NCBI RefSeq assembly: GCF_009690905.1
Contig: NZ_VOSW01000032.1
Coordinates: forward strand, 1-64,000
Source: Paraburkholderia madseniana
GTDB taxonomy: Bacteria; Pseudomonadota; Gammaproteobacteria; Burkholderiales; Burkholderiaceae
Direction: 5' to 3'
Length of the DNA stretch: 64,000 nt
This document shows, piece by piece, positions 53,047 through 61,689 of this stretch (position 1 is its first letter; the number at the start of each line of letters is the position of its first letter). Below the pieces are notes generated by a model, which was not told the origin of the DNA, ran no database searches, and saw only the letters and a list, made by a program, of their open reading frames with translations. Made by a program: the position numbers and the translations under genes.

Positions 53047-54006
53047 GTGACGACTGACTCAGCATCCGACTTCGAGTTTTTCATCCTCCTCGCCAGACTC
53101 AAAAGCCTGTCGGGAGCGGCGCGGGCGCTCGATCTCACCCCGCCGGCCGCGACCAAACGCCTGGGGCTGATGGAACAAAGACTGGGGGCGCGGTTAGTCA
53201 ACCGGACAACGCGGAGTGTCAGCCTGACGCCCGAGGGCGAGACCTACCTGCGCTACGCGACACAGATCGTCGGGCAAGTCCGGCAGATGGAGGACGAGAT
53301 ATCGGGGGCTCGATCCGATCCCCACGGACTGCTACGCGTCAATGCGACGCTCGGCTTCGGGCGCACGACCATCGCGCCGCTTGTGTCCGAATTCGCGAAG
53401 CGTTTTCCCAACGTGGAGATCCAGTTTGAGGTGACCGACCGGCCCATCGATCTGGTGGAGGAGGCCTTCGATATGGCGATTCGTTTTGGCGAACTCCCTG
53501 ACAGCCGGCTTAGCGCCCGGCGCATCATGAGCAATCGTCGCTTTCTTTGCGCCTCCCCGAAATACCTCGAGCGTTTCGGGACACCGGAGTGCGTAGAGGA
53601 TCTCGTTCGGCACCGTTGCATCATTCATCGGCAAAACGATGATGCCTACGGCGTGTGGCGGTATATGCAGGGGGACCACACCGAAGCGTTGAAAGTCAAA
53701 GGCGCGCTATCGAGCAACGATGGCGATATCGTGCTGCGGTGGGCACTCGACGGGCATGGGATATTGATTCGTTCCGAATGGGATCTGGCGAAATACGTCC
53801 AAAGTGGGCGGCTCAAACTGGTCTTGCCGGAAACGGTGCTGCCCTCAGCCGACCTCTTCGTCTACTATCCGAGCCAGCGAAACCAGACGGCCCGCGCCCG
53901 CGCATTCATCGACTTTCTGATCGATCGCTTTCAAGCACCGTTTATACCTGTCGAAACCGGTGCTTCGATCTATGATCAAAAAAAGAAAACGGGCCGCAAG
54001 TCATAA
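53047..54006 (+). CDS. LysR family regulator divergent from tarD
   Basis: 319 aa. HTH FFILLARLKSLSGAARALDL then PPAATKRLGLMEQRLGARLV, and a substrate domain from about residue 90 (GLLRVNATLGFGRTTIAPLV; EEAFDMAIRFGELPDS). GTG start at 53047. It belongs to the LysR group that includes tartrate regulators such as TtdR. Divergence from tarD, 130 bp apart, suggests it activates tarD and perhaps dctA when tartrate is bound. Its stop is 1 bp from the stop of the next, convergent LysR gene. Confidence 0.9.
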   Translation: MTTDSASDFEFFILLARLKSLSGAARALDLTPPAATKRLGLMEQRLGARLVNRTTRSVSLTPEGETYLRYATQIVGQVRQMEDEISGARSDPHGLLRVNATLGFGRTTIAPLVSEFAKRFPNVEIQFEVTDRPIDLVEEAFDMAIRFGELPDSRLSARRIMSNRRFLCASPKYLERFGTPECVEDLVRHRCIIHRQNDDAYGVWRYMQGDHTEALKVKGALSSNDGDIVLRWALDGHGILIRSEWDLAKYVQSGRLKLVLPETVLPSADLFVYYPSQRNQTARARAFIDFLIDRFQAPFIPVETGASIYDQKKKTGRKS

Positions 54007-54007
54007 G

Positions 54008-54907
54008 TCACGCAGACGCGAACAATGCAGCGGCCCAATCCGCAAACACCCTCACCTTGGTGCTATATCGTCGGCTAGGCGGATACGCGATATAGACCTC
54101 AAGCGGATCCGGCCGCCATCGTGTGAGAATGGGTACAAGTTTCTTCTGCTTGATGAACGGGCGAGCCATGAAGTCCAACGTGTGGACGATCCCCAAACCG
54201 GCCAGTGCAGTTGCAATGTGTGAATTGCTCTCGCTGACAAGAACGTCATTGCGTACGCGGCCCAGCGTGATCGTCTCCTCGTCCCTGCAAAACATAAGGG
54301 GCTGTGTCACGCCCGTACTGGCGGAAAAATATCCCGCAACAGGCAGGTTGTTATCCACGATTTCCTGAGGATGTTTCGGTGTGCCGTACTTCGCGAGATA
54401 CGCGGGACTCGCACATGTGGTCCACGCAAGCTTCCCGATCGGATGCGTCACGAGATCCGGATCGTCGGCTGTACTTCGAATTGCACAGTCTATGTTTTCC
54501 GCGACAAGATCCGCGGTACGGTCAGTGACGCTTAGTTGAACCTGTATGTCCGGATAACGCTCGAGAAAGGTCGGCAATGCGGGAATGAGAATGCCGCTTG
54601 CAGTCGATCCGCCAGCGTCGACTCTCAGCGCACCACGCGGGCTCGCCTCCTGCCGGCCCAGCGTCGCCTCGATGTCGTCGAGTTCGCTGAGGAGTTGCCG
54701 AGTGCGCTCATAGTAAGCAGCGCCATAGGTCGTCACGCTGACGCGCCGCGTATTTCGCTCCAGCAGTTTTACGCCAAGATGCGCTTCCAGTGACTGGACC
54801 CATTTGCTCGCCGTGGCATTGGGCATATTCAGAGAAAGGGCTGCCCGCCCGAAGCCTCCTGTCTCGACAACGCGAACAAAAATACGGATGGCCTGCAGAT
54901 GGTCCAT
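54008..54907 (-). CDS. LysR family regulator divergent from an SDR gene
   Basis: 299 aa. HTH: FVRVVETGGFGRAALSLNMP then ATASKWVQSLEAHLGVKLL; effector domain from about residue 88 (GALRVDAGGSTASGILIPAL; AENIDCAIRSTADDPD). ATG 54907 follows CGACGAGGTAGATCC; the longer open frame to 54973 is unlikely. It faces the SDR gene at 55029 with 121 bp between, including a perfect inverted repeat. Likely controls that SDR. Confidence 0.9.
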   Translation of the reverse strand: MDHLQAIRIFVRVVETGGFGRAALSLNMPNATASKWVQSLEAHLGVKLLERNTRRVSVTTYGAAYYERTRQLLSELDDIEATLGRQEASPRGALRVDAGGSTASGILIPALPTFLERYPDIQVQLSVTDRTADLVAENIDCAIRSTADDPDLVTHPIGKLAWTTCASPAYLAKYGTPKHPQEIVDNNLPVAGYFSASTGVTQPLMFCRDEETITLGRVRNDVLVSESNSHIATALAGLGIVHTLDFMARPFIKQKKLVPILTRWRPDPLEVYIAYPPSRRYSTKVRVFADWAAALFASA

Positions 54908-54941
54908 GGATCTACCTCGTCGATTATCCATCCCAGTGAAT

Positions 54942-54969
54942 AGATAAACCACAATATACATATTTATCT
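54942..54969. promoter_or_regulatory. Inverted repeat in the LysR/SDR divergent region
   Basis: AGATAAA (54942-54948) and TTTATCT (54963-54969) form a perfect 7-bp inverted repeat with 14 bp between, including an AT-rich CAATATACATA spacer. It is located between the LysR and SDR starts and is a candidate LysR site overlapping promoter DNA. Confidence 0.5.
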
Positions 54970-55028
54970 GCATGGGTGTTTAAACTAAGCTGGGCTCATT
55001 AATCCACAGATGAACCAGGAGTCCTGAA

Positions 55029-55811
55029 ATGACAACGTCCCTCTACGACAACATCCATTCGACCAAGCATGCGGGAAAGGTGGCGCTCGTAACCGGCGGC
55101 AGCACCGGAATCGGCCTCGCTACCGCCAAGCGCCTCGCTCGCGAAGGTGCAACGGTGTTTATCACCGGTAGACGCCAGGCGGAATTGGACACGGCGGTAT
55201 CTGAAATCGGGCACGGGGCACGCGCGATTCGTGGCGACATTTCGTCGGCCGCAGACCTTAAGAGAGTCGTCGACGCGGTGTCTGCGGAACATCAACGGAT
55301 AGACATTCTCTTCGCCAATGCGGGCGGCGGCGAGTTCTCCCCGCTTGGACAGATCACCGAAGCACAATTCGACAAGTACTTCGACATCAACGTGAAAGGC
55401 ACCTTGCTAACCGTGCAGAGCGCATTGCCGCTCATGCGGGCCGGCAGCGCCATCGTGATTACAGGATCGATCACATCGGTACAAGGTGTACCGGCGTTCG
55501 GTGTCTACGCCGCCACCAAGGCTGCATTGCGCTCCTTCGCACGCACCTGGGCATCGGATCTCAAAGGCCGAGACATCCGCGTCAATGTGGTCGCGCCTGG
55601 TGTCGTCGTCACGCCTGCCTACAAGACCGAACTCAAGCTGAGCGACGAACAGATCGAAGCCTATTGCAAGGAGGTTGCCGAGACGACACCGCTCGGCCGT
55701 GTCGGCAGCACCGATGAAATCGCCAAGGCGGTTTCCTTTCTCGCCTCCGACGATGCCAGCTATATCACCGGGATAGAACTGTTCGTTGATGGTGGACGCG
55801 TGCAAGTCTGA
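55029..55811 (+). CDS. SDR family oxidoreductase
   Basis: 260 aa with a 16-residue N-terminal extension before TGGSTGIG. NAGGGEFSPLG in place of the usual NNAG, Ser in ITGSITSVQG, Tyr/Lys in VYAATKAAL, and LFVDGGRVQV at the end. This group is close to YgfF-like or glucose dehydrogenase-like SDRs with NADP preference. Ribosome site AGGAGTCCTGAA precedes the ATG. The divergent LysR gene is its probable regulator. Substrate unknown. Confidence 0.85.
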   Translation: MTTSLYDNIHSTKHAGKVALVTGGSTGIGLATAKRLAREGATVFITGRRQAELDTAVSEIGHGARAIRGDISSAADLKRVVDAVSAEHQRIDILFANAGGGEFSPLGQITEAQFDKYFDINVKGTLLTVQSALPLMRAGSAIVITGSITSVQGVPAFGVYAATKAALRSFARTWASDLKGRDIRVNVVAPGVVVTPAYKTELKLSDEQIEAYCKEVAETTPLGRVGSTDEIAKAVSFLASDDASYITGIELFVDGGRVQV

Positions 55812-56036
55812 TTTTTTCAGCGCCGGATCGATGGCCGCTCGACATTAGCAGGTAGCACCCATTTTTAACGCACGGGTTCGTGATGCCGGCGGACCATCGC
55901 TCGGCCCGGTCCGCGACGGGTTCTGTGCTCGCGTCAATCCGTCGCTATAATGTGCCATCCGGCGGGCGATCGCTAGTCCACCGCACGTGGCAGCACGACA
56001 GCGCCGCGTTCCCGCTTTGCAACGAGGCTTCCGGTG

Positions 56037-56777
56037 ATGAGCGAGTCTAATCTTCCACATGTGCTTGCAGTGGACGACGATCCAGCCATTCGCAATCTCA
56101 TTTGCGAGTATCTGACGGACAACGACTTAAAGGTGACCGTCGCAGCCGACGGCCAGGAAATGACCGCCGCGTTGGCGGAATACGCGATCGACCTGGTCGT
56201 ACTCGATCTGCGGATGCCGGGCGAGGATGGGATGAAAATCGCGCGTCGGCTACGCGAGCAGTCATCGCTGCCCATCATCGTTGTATCAGGCCGCCTCGAC
56301 GAGGCCGACCGCGTCATGGCACTCGAACTCGGCGCCGACGACTACCTGACCAAACCATTTAGCCCGCGCGAACTGCTGGCTCGCATCCGCACGGTGTTGC
56401 GGCGCACAGCGGCCACGCAGTCGCTGACAGGACGTCAGGTCGACGCGCGCGCGTACCGCTTCGCCGGATGGGAACTGAATATCGGCACGCGCCGGCTGAC
56501 ATCGCCGGACGGCAAGCGCGTCGAGCTGACCAATGGCGAGTTCTGCCTGCTCAACGCGTTTCTCGCTTCTCCGGGCCGGATTCTCACGCGCGAGCAGCTA
56601 CTCGAAGCGAGCCGGCTTTACGACGACGTGTACGACCGGTCGATCGATGTCCAGATTCTCCGGCTGCGCCGCAAGATTGAAGAGGATCCATCGCATCCTG
56701 CCTACATCAAGACCGAACGCGGCGCCGGCTACATCTTCGCAGCGAGCGTCGACAAACTGAGCGCAGCGGCCTCATAA
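56037..56777 (+). CDS. Orphan OmpR-type response regulator
   Basis: 246 aa. Receiver with VDDDPAIRNLI, phosphoacceptor in VVLDLRMPGEDG, VVSGR and LTKPFSPREL; DNA-binding winged helix 140-240 (LTNGEFCLLNAFLASPGRIL; YDRSIDVQILRLRRKIE; ERGAGYIF). The start at 56037 is better spaced to GAGG than the GTG at 56034. No kinase gene is adjacent, so it is an orphan that may respond to a distant sensor. It resembles TorR/OmpR-like regulators. Confidence 0.9.
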   Translation: MSESNLPHVLAVDDDPAIRNLICEYLTDNDLKVTVAADGQEMTAALAEYAIDLVVLDLRMPGEDGMKIARRLREQSSLPIIVVSGRLDEADRVMALELGADDYLTKPFSPRELLARIRTVLRRTAATQSLTGRQVDARAYRFAGWELNIGTRRLTSPDGKRVELTNGEFCLLNAFLASPGRILTREQLLEASRLYDDVYDRSIDVQILRLRRKIEEDPSHPAYIKTERGAGYIFAASVDKLSAAAS

Positions 56778-56870
56778 GCGCCGTCCTGCCGCCACAACTG
56801 CTGGGCTTTGCGCGCACCGCCGGATCAACGTTCATATGAAGACGAGAGCATCCACGCGCGCCAGCATCCG

Positions 56871-57464
56871 TCAGCCTGCCCCACGCGCCACCGGAATCAC
56901 CGTTAAAGACCGAATCCCCTGTGCCCCGCGAATCAGGACACCCTCGATGTCAGCGGTCGCCGAGGGTCCGCTCATCAGCACCGCGTAATTCGCAGCGAAG
57001 AAGTCGGACCGGTGATACGCATGGTGCAGATTACCGACAATGTCCGCAGGATCCAGCAACGCAACGAGGTGTTGTGACAGATACCCAAGCGCATTGACCT
57101 GATACTGCGCTTCGCTGAGCCAGATCGACCCGGTTTCGGCGACCGCAAACAGCGGCCGGACGATGCCGACATCGACGTCGTTCAGTTCGTGCGGATCGCG
57201 GACCTGTTCGATGCGTCGGGTACCCGCCACTTCGGGCACGGCCGAGCAGATCACTTTCGCGTCCGGAAAGCGCGCGCGGATCTGCGCTTCGAGATCACCG
57301 TCCGGGAACCTGTCCGCCCAGATGCCACCCATGCTGGCGAACGTTTCCTTGAATTTTTCCAGTGCCGGTGGCAGGCCGGCATCGAACATGGGCACGTCGG
57401 GTAGCGTGGCCGGCGTGCGCTGCGCGCTGCGCAGACTTGCGAGAATAGCGTTTCGGCTGCTCAT
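56871..57464 (-). CDS. lutC: Lactate utilisation protein LutC
   Basis: 197-aa LUD-domain protein, third component of the LutABC L-lactate oxidase complex. Segments VRPLFAVAETGSIWLSE and LVALLDPADIVGNLHHAY are typical of LutC/YkgG. ATG 57464 overlaps the lutB stop (ATGA), giving translational coupling; the frame open further upstream lies inside lutB. It is the last gene of a lutABC operon. Confidence 0.88.
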   Translation of the reverse strand: MSSRNAILASLRSAQRTPATLPDVPMFDAGLPPALEKFKETFASMGGIWADRFPDGDLEAQIRARFPDAKVICSAVPEVAGTRRIEQVRDPHELNDVDVGIVRPLFAVAETGSIWLSEAQYQVNALGYLSQHLVALLDPADIVGNLHHAYHRSDFFAANYAVLMSGPSATADIEGVLIRGAQGIRSLTVIPVARGAG

Positions 57465-58837
57465 TTTGCTTTCCTGTTTTTCAGGTACCAGTCGCGGAAG
57501 GTTTGCTCGGGCGCGTCCGGCACTTCCCGTTGCTTGCCCCACGCATTAAAGGGGTTGTAGATGAAGGCACGCGGCAACTTGGCAACGGCGGTGTCCGCTG
57601 CCTTGATCGCCGCGCGGTACAGTGCCGGCTCGGCCAGCACTTTCCCCGCGACTTTCATTGCCTGCGTCTTCACGAACGGCAGCTCATGCTGCTCGGCAAC
57701 AATCTGGCGCCACTTGTAGATCTGTTCGTGGATGTTGATCTTGACCGGGCAGACGTTCGTGCAGCTACCGTTCATCGTCGAAGCAAACGGCAGCGCGCTG
57801 TATTTCTTCAGATCGAAGGTCGGATTGATAATCGCACCGATCGGCCCGGAGTAGACTCCGCCGTAACTCAGGCCGCTGCTGCGCCGGTAAACCGGACACG
57901 TATTCATACAGGCGCCGCAGCGGATGCACTTCAGCGAGTACCAGAAGTCGTCCATTGCAAGCCGTGCCGAGCGGCCGTTGTCGACCAGCACGAAGTGCAT
58001 TTCGCCGCCTCTGCGCGGGCCGCGGAAGTGCGATGTGTACTGCGTGATCGGCGAGCCGAGTGCGCTGCGCGACAGCATGCGAATGAATACCCCGAGGTGC
58101 TCGAGCTTCGGAATCACCTTCTCGATGCCGATCGATGCAATATGCAGCGACGGCACGTTTGCACTGAGATCGGCATTGCCTTCGTTCGTACACACCGTGA
58201 TACCGCCTGTTTCCGCGACCGCGAAATTGCAGCCGGTCATCCCGGCTTCGGCGTTCAGGATCAGCGGCCGGGTCGCATCGCGCTGCGCTTCGGCAAGGTA
58301 ATGCACGTCGTCGTTGTCCGGGTCGGTTCCGAGTGTCTTCGCAAACACTCTGGAGACGTCCGATGCAAGCTTATGAACCGCCGGCACGACGATATGCGCG
58401 GGGCGCTGGTGATCGAGCTGCTGGATCCGTTCGCCCAGGTCGGTTTCCACGACCGTGATGCCGCGCGGTTCGAGGTACTCGCGCATTCCGCATTCTTCCG
58501 TCAGCATCGACTTGCTTTTGACGAGCGTCTTCGCGCCGTGGCTTTCGAGAATCTCGTGCACGATGCGATTGTGCTCTTCCGCATCCTTCGCCCAGTGCAC
58601 GATCACGCCGTTGTTCGTCGCGTTGCGCTCGAATTCTTCGAGGTAGTCGGCGAGGTGCGTCAGCGTATGTTCCTTGATCCGTGATGCAAGCGAGCGTAAT
58701 TGTTCCCATTCTTCGATGCCGTGCGCGGCCTCGTCCCGCAAGGTGCGCAGGGTCCACAGGCGTTTGTCGTGGAACTCGATGTGCTTTTCGTCGGCGATAA
58801 ATTCGCGCGACGCCTTTACGTGGTCGACACGTTTCAT
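57461..58837 (-). CDS. lutB: Lactate utilisation iron-sulfur protein LutB
   Basis: 458 aa. N-terminal LUD domain (about 60-290; NAEAGMTGCNFAVAETGGI) and a ferredoxin part with CIRCGACMNTCPVYR and a second cluster GSCTNVCPVKINI. The C-terminal LutB domain ends in basic residues. It transfers electrons from lactate oxidation toward the respiratory chain with LutA and LutC. The ATG overlaps the lutA stop (ATGA). Confidence 0.93.
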   Translation of the reverse strand: MKRVDHVKASREFIADEKHIEFHDKRLWTLRTLRDEAAHGIEEWEQLRSLASRIKEHTLTHLADYLEEFERNATNNGVIVHWAKDAEEHNRIVHEILESHGAKTLVKSKSMLTEECGMREYLEPRGITVVETDLGERIQQLDHQRPAHIVVPAVHKLASDVSRVFAKTLGTDPDNDDVHYLAEAQRDATRPLILNAEAGMTGCNFAVAETGGITVCTNEGNADLSANVPSLHIASIGIEKVIPKLEHLGVFIRMLSRSALGSPITQYTSHFRGPRRGGEMHFVLVDNGRSARLAMDDFWYSLKCIRCGACMNTCPVYRRSSGLSYGGVYSGPIGAIINPTFDLKKYSALPFASTMNGSCTNVCPVKINIHEQIYKWRQIVAEQHELPFVKTQAMKVAGKVLAEPALYRAAIKAADTAVAKLPRAFIYNPFNAWGKQREVPDAPEQTFRDWYLKNRKAK

Positions 58838-59577
58838 GAGCGGGCTCCATTGAGAATCTGGGCGATATGGATAAACTTCAGATCAAGGCCGAGCCGTTCC
58901 GAGCAGCCTTTCTGGTGCATCAGGCACGACGAATCGGCGGATACGATGTATTCGGCGCCGGCCTGCTTGTGATCGCGCACCTTGTCCTGGCCCATCCGCG
59001 CAGAGACGGGTTCCTCAGTCACGCAGAACGTGCCGCCGAATCCGCAGCATTCGTCAGGCCGGGCAGGCATAACGAACTCGATACCCTTGACCTTCTTCAG
59101 CAGCGATAGCGGTTTCGAGAAGAACGGCTCCTCAATCTCCGACATCTTCGCGGTGCGCAACGATCGAAGCGTTCCGCAACTGTTGTGCAGCCCGACCTTA
59201 TGCGGAAACTCGGCCCACGGAAGCGCGTCGACCTTCAGCACGTCGTGCAGGAACTCGACTAACTCGTAGGTATTGGCACGCACTGTCCTGCTTTGCGCTG
59301 TCGATTCGACGGCCGTCATATGATCGCGCACGTGATGCACGCAGCTTCCGCTCGGCGCCACGATGTAGTCGTAGCCGGAGAAGTTCTTGACGAACAGCGC
59401 TTCAGTGGCAGCAGCGTCTTTCTCGCAACCGCTATTGCCCATCGGCTGTCCGCAGCAGGTCTGTTCGAGTGGAAAGTCGACATCACAACCAAAACGCTCG
59501 AGAAGCTCGAGTGTTGCGACGCCGACGTCCGGAAAGAAGGCGTCGATAAAACATGGAACGAACAAGGCGACTTTCAT
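58834..59577 (-). CDS. lutA: Lactate utilisation protein LutA
   Basis: 247 aa. Two cysteine-rich CCG domains of the GlpC/HdrB type: LVPCFIDAFFP-like start (FVPCFIDAFFPDVG), CCGQPMGNSGC, GSCVHHVRD, HNSCGT and DECCGFGGTFC. These bind iron-sulfur clusters in the LutABC L-lactate dehydrogenase. ATG 59577 follows GGAGACACC. It begins the lutABC operon; no LutR-type regulator is next to it. The intergenic 59578-59726 should hold the promoter. Confidence 0.93.
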   Translation of the reverse strand: MKVALFVPCFIDAFFPDVGVATLELLERFGCDVDFPLEQTCCGQPMGNSGCEKDAAATEALFVKNFSGYDYIVAPSGSCVHHVRDHMTAVESTAQSRTVRANTYELVEFLHDVLKVDALPWAEFPHKVGLHNSCGTLRSLRTAKMSEIEEPFFSKPLSLLKKVKGIEFVMPARPDECCGFGGTFCVTEEPVSARMGQDKVRDHKQAGAEYIVSADSSCLMHQKGCSERLGLDLKFIHIAQILNGARS

Positions 59578-59726
59578 GGTGTCTCCGGTGGCGGGATGAA
59601 TTCCAGTGGGATGAAGCGGCTGAACTCGTCTTGTGCTCAAGTTTCCTGGCCTGCGGTTGCCGCCAGATTGCAAATCACACAGGTTGAGTTACATCCGTAA
59701 TCCGGCGCGGCGCTTCCATCCGCGTG

Positions 59727-60713
59727 TCAGTAGTGTCCTGAAGTCAGGTCGACCTTGCCCTTGAAGACGTGATAACTGTAGGCCGTATAGCCCAGCATCA
59801 ACGGGTAGATGAACAGACCCTCTCCCCAGAACATGAAGGCCAGGCTGGCATGCGGACTCGCGGCGGCTGCCACAGTGAGCGAGAACGGGACCATGTACGG
59901 CCAGAACGAGATAGCCAGCATCGCGTACGCGCAGATGAACAGCAGCACGATCATGAGGAATGGCTGGTCGTCGCGGCGCCGTCTGACGCCCATCAGAGTG
60001 CCTACGATGGCGCAGAGCGCAATCAACGGTACAAGGAAAAGATAGGGGCGATCGAGCCAGCGGTGCATGATCGCGAGGTTTTCATGAAGTGCATGAAAGA
60101 ACAGCACGATCAGCAGAACGAGCACCACCAGAAGCAACGGCGCAATCGCACGATACGCAGCGTCGCGCGCGTCTGCCTCGCATTTCCTGACAACCCAGCT
60201 CGCACCGAGCAGAGCGTAGCCGGCGCATAACGCCACACCGCACAGTGCCGAGAAACTGCTGCACCACGTCATGACGTCGCCGGTAAAGCGGCCGTTGACG
60301 ACCGGCAGCCCTTTGACCAGCGCGCCGACCATTGCGCCCTGCATGAAGGCGGCGACGAGCGAACCCAATACGAAGCCAACGTCCCAGATCGCCCGCGTAC
60401 GGCGAGCCCTGCCACGGAACTCGAAGGCGACGCGGCGAAAGATCAGGCCGGCGAGCATCAGCATCACAGGCACATAGAACGCGGAGACCAGCAACGAGTA
60501 GGCGACGGAGAAAGCCCCCCACAACACGACGCCGGCTACGATCAGCCACGTCTCGTTGCCGTCCCACAGCGGCGACACGGCAGCCAGCATATGGCGTCGT
60601 CGCGTTTCGTCCCGGGTCAGGCCGAACAGCATGCCGACACCGAGGTCGAAACCGTCGAGCAACACGTACAGCAAGATGCTAAAGGCGAGTATCAGCGACC
60701 AGTAGAGGATCAT
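59727..60713 (-). CDS. cydB: Cytochrome bd-type quinol oxidase subunit II (CydB/CioB)
   Basis: 328-aa membrane subunit with about eight helices. It starts with MILYWSLILAFSILLYVLLDG-like sequence (FDLGVGMLFGL) and has GNETWLIVAGVVLWGAF, FEFRGRARRTRAIWD and the C-terminal FKGKVDLTSGHY typical of the CioB-type cyanide-insensitive oxidases. GGGAG lies before the ATG at 60713. It follows cydA by 16 bp, so expression depends on the same transcript. It appears intact, but its partner cydA is interrupted, so the complex should not assemble unless another CydA exists. Confidence 0.92.
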   Translation of the reverse strand: MILYWSLILAFSILLYVLLDGFDLGVGMLFGLTRDETRRRHMLAAVSPLWDGNETWLIVAGVVLWGAFSVAYSLLVSAFYVPVMLMLAGLIFRRVAFEFRGRARRTRAIWDVGFVLGSLVAAFMQGAMVGALVKGLPVVNGRFTGDVMTWCSSFSALCGVALCAGYALLGASWVVRKCEADARDAAYRAIAPLLLVVLVLLIVLFFHALHENLAIMHRWLDRPYLFLVPLIALCAIVGTLMGVRRRRDDQPFLMIVLLFICAYAMLAISFWPYMVPFSLTVAAAASPHASLAFMFWGEGLFIYPLMLGYTAYSYHVFKGKVDLTSGHY

Positions 60714-61689
60714 TTGAGCGTCTCCCAGATCATTTGACCGTCGACGACAGATCCGTCGCCACTGAAAGCGGACGGTTCGGCAAGGCAGCAGGCGGCGTGT
60801 GCAGCAGATCTTCGGCAGGTCCCCCTTTGAGCAGCCTGTAAATGTAGAACGTGCCAAAGGCAAAGATGAAGACGTAGGTCGCACAGAAGACCAGCAACGA
60901 ACCCGCGGCTGCGCGCGGCGTCAGGAACGGCGTAAGCGCGTCAGCGGTGCGCAGCAGCCCATAGACGGTCCACGGTTGCCGTCCCACCTCCGCGGTAAAC
61001 CAGCCGGTGAGCGTCGCGATGAAAGGCAGCGGAAAGCACAGGAATACCGTCCACAGCAACGCGCGCCGCTGCAGCAGGCGCTCCTTGAGCGATAGCAAGG
61101 TGCCGCCCCACGCAACGAGCAGCATGATGAGACCGCATCCCACCATGACCCGGAATGCAAAGAATGGAATGACGATCGGCGGACGCTCGCTGCGTGGGAA
61201 GTCGGTGAGACCGACCTCTTTCGAATCGAGCGTCATCGACCCAATCAGACTGCCCAGCACCGGCACCGAAATCGCATAGTCGTTCTTTTCGTGGGCGGCA
61301 TCGGGCCACGCAAGCAGAACTTCGGATGCGGGTTGTTCGTCGTGCCAGCGCGCCTCGATCGTTGCAAACTTGATGGGCTGATAGCGGTGCACATAATCGC
61401 CGACCAGATGTCCGAATAGCAGTTGAACCGGTACGAGGATCGCCGCGAGCAGAAGACCCATGCGCAGCATGATGCGCGCTTCGGCGGGACACATCCTGCG
61501 CAGCGTGTACCACGCACCGGTCGCGGCCACACAAAACGCTCCAGTAACGTAAGCCGCCAGCAACATATGAGGAAACCGCACCCAGACAACCGGGCTGAAG
61601 ATGATCTTCAACCAGTCGTCCGGCACGTAGACGCCACCCTGGATGATGTAGCCCACCGGATACTGCATCCAGCTATTGTTCACCATGAT

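Noticed and set aside
57503..58684. 393-codon plus-strand frame opposite lutB
   Set aside because: Its sequence is the antisense shadow of a clear LutB with iron-sulfur motifs and has Arg/His-rich composition without a ribosome site.
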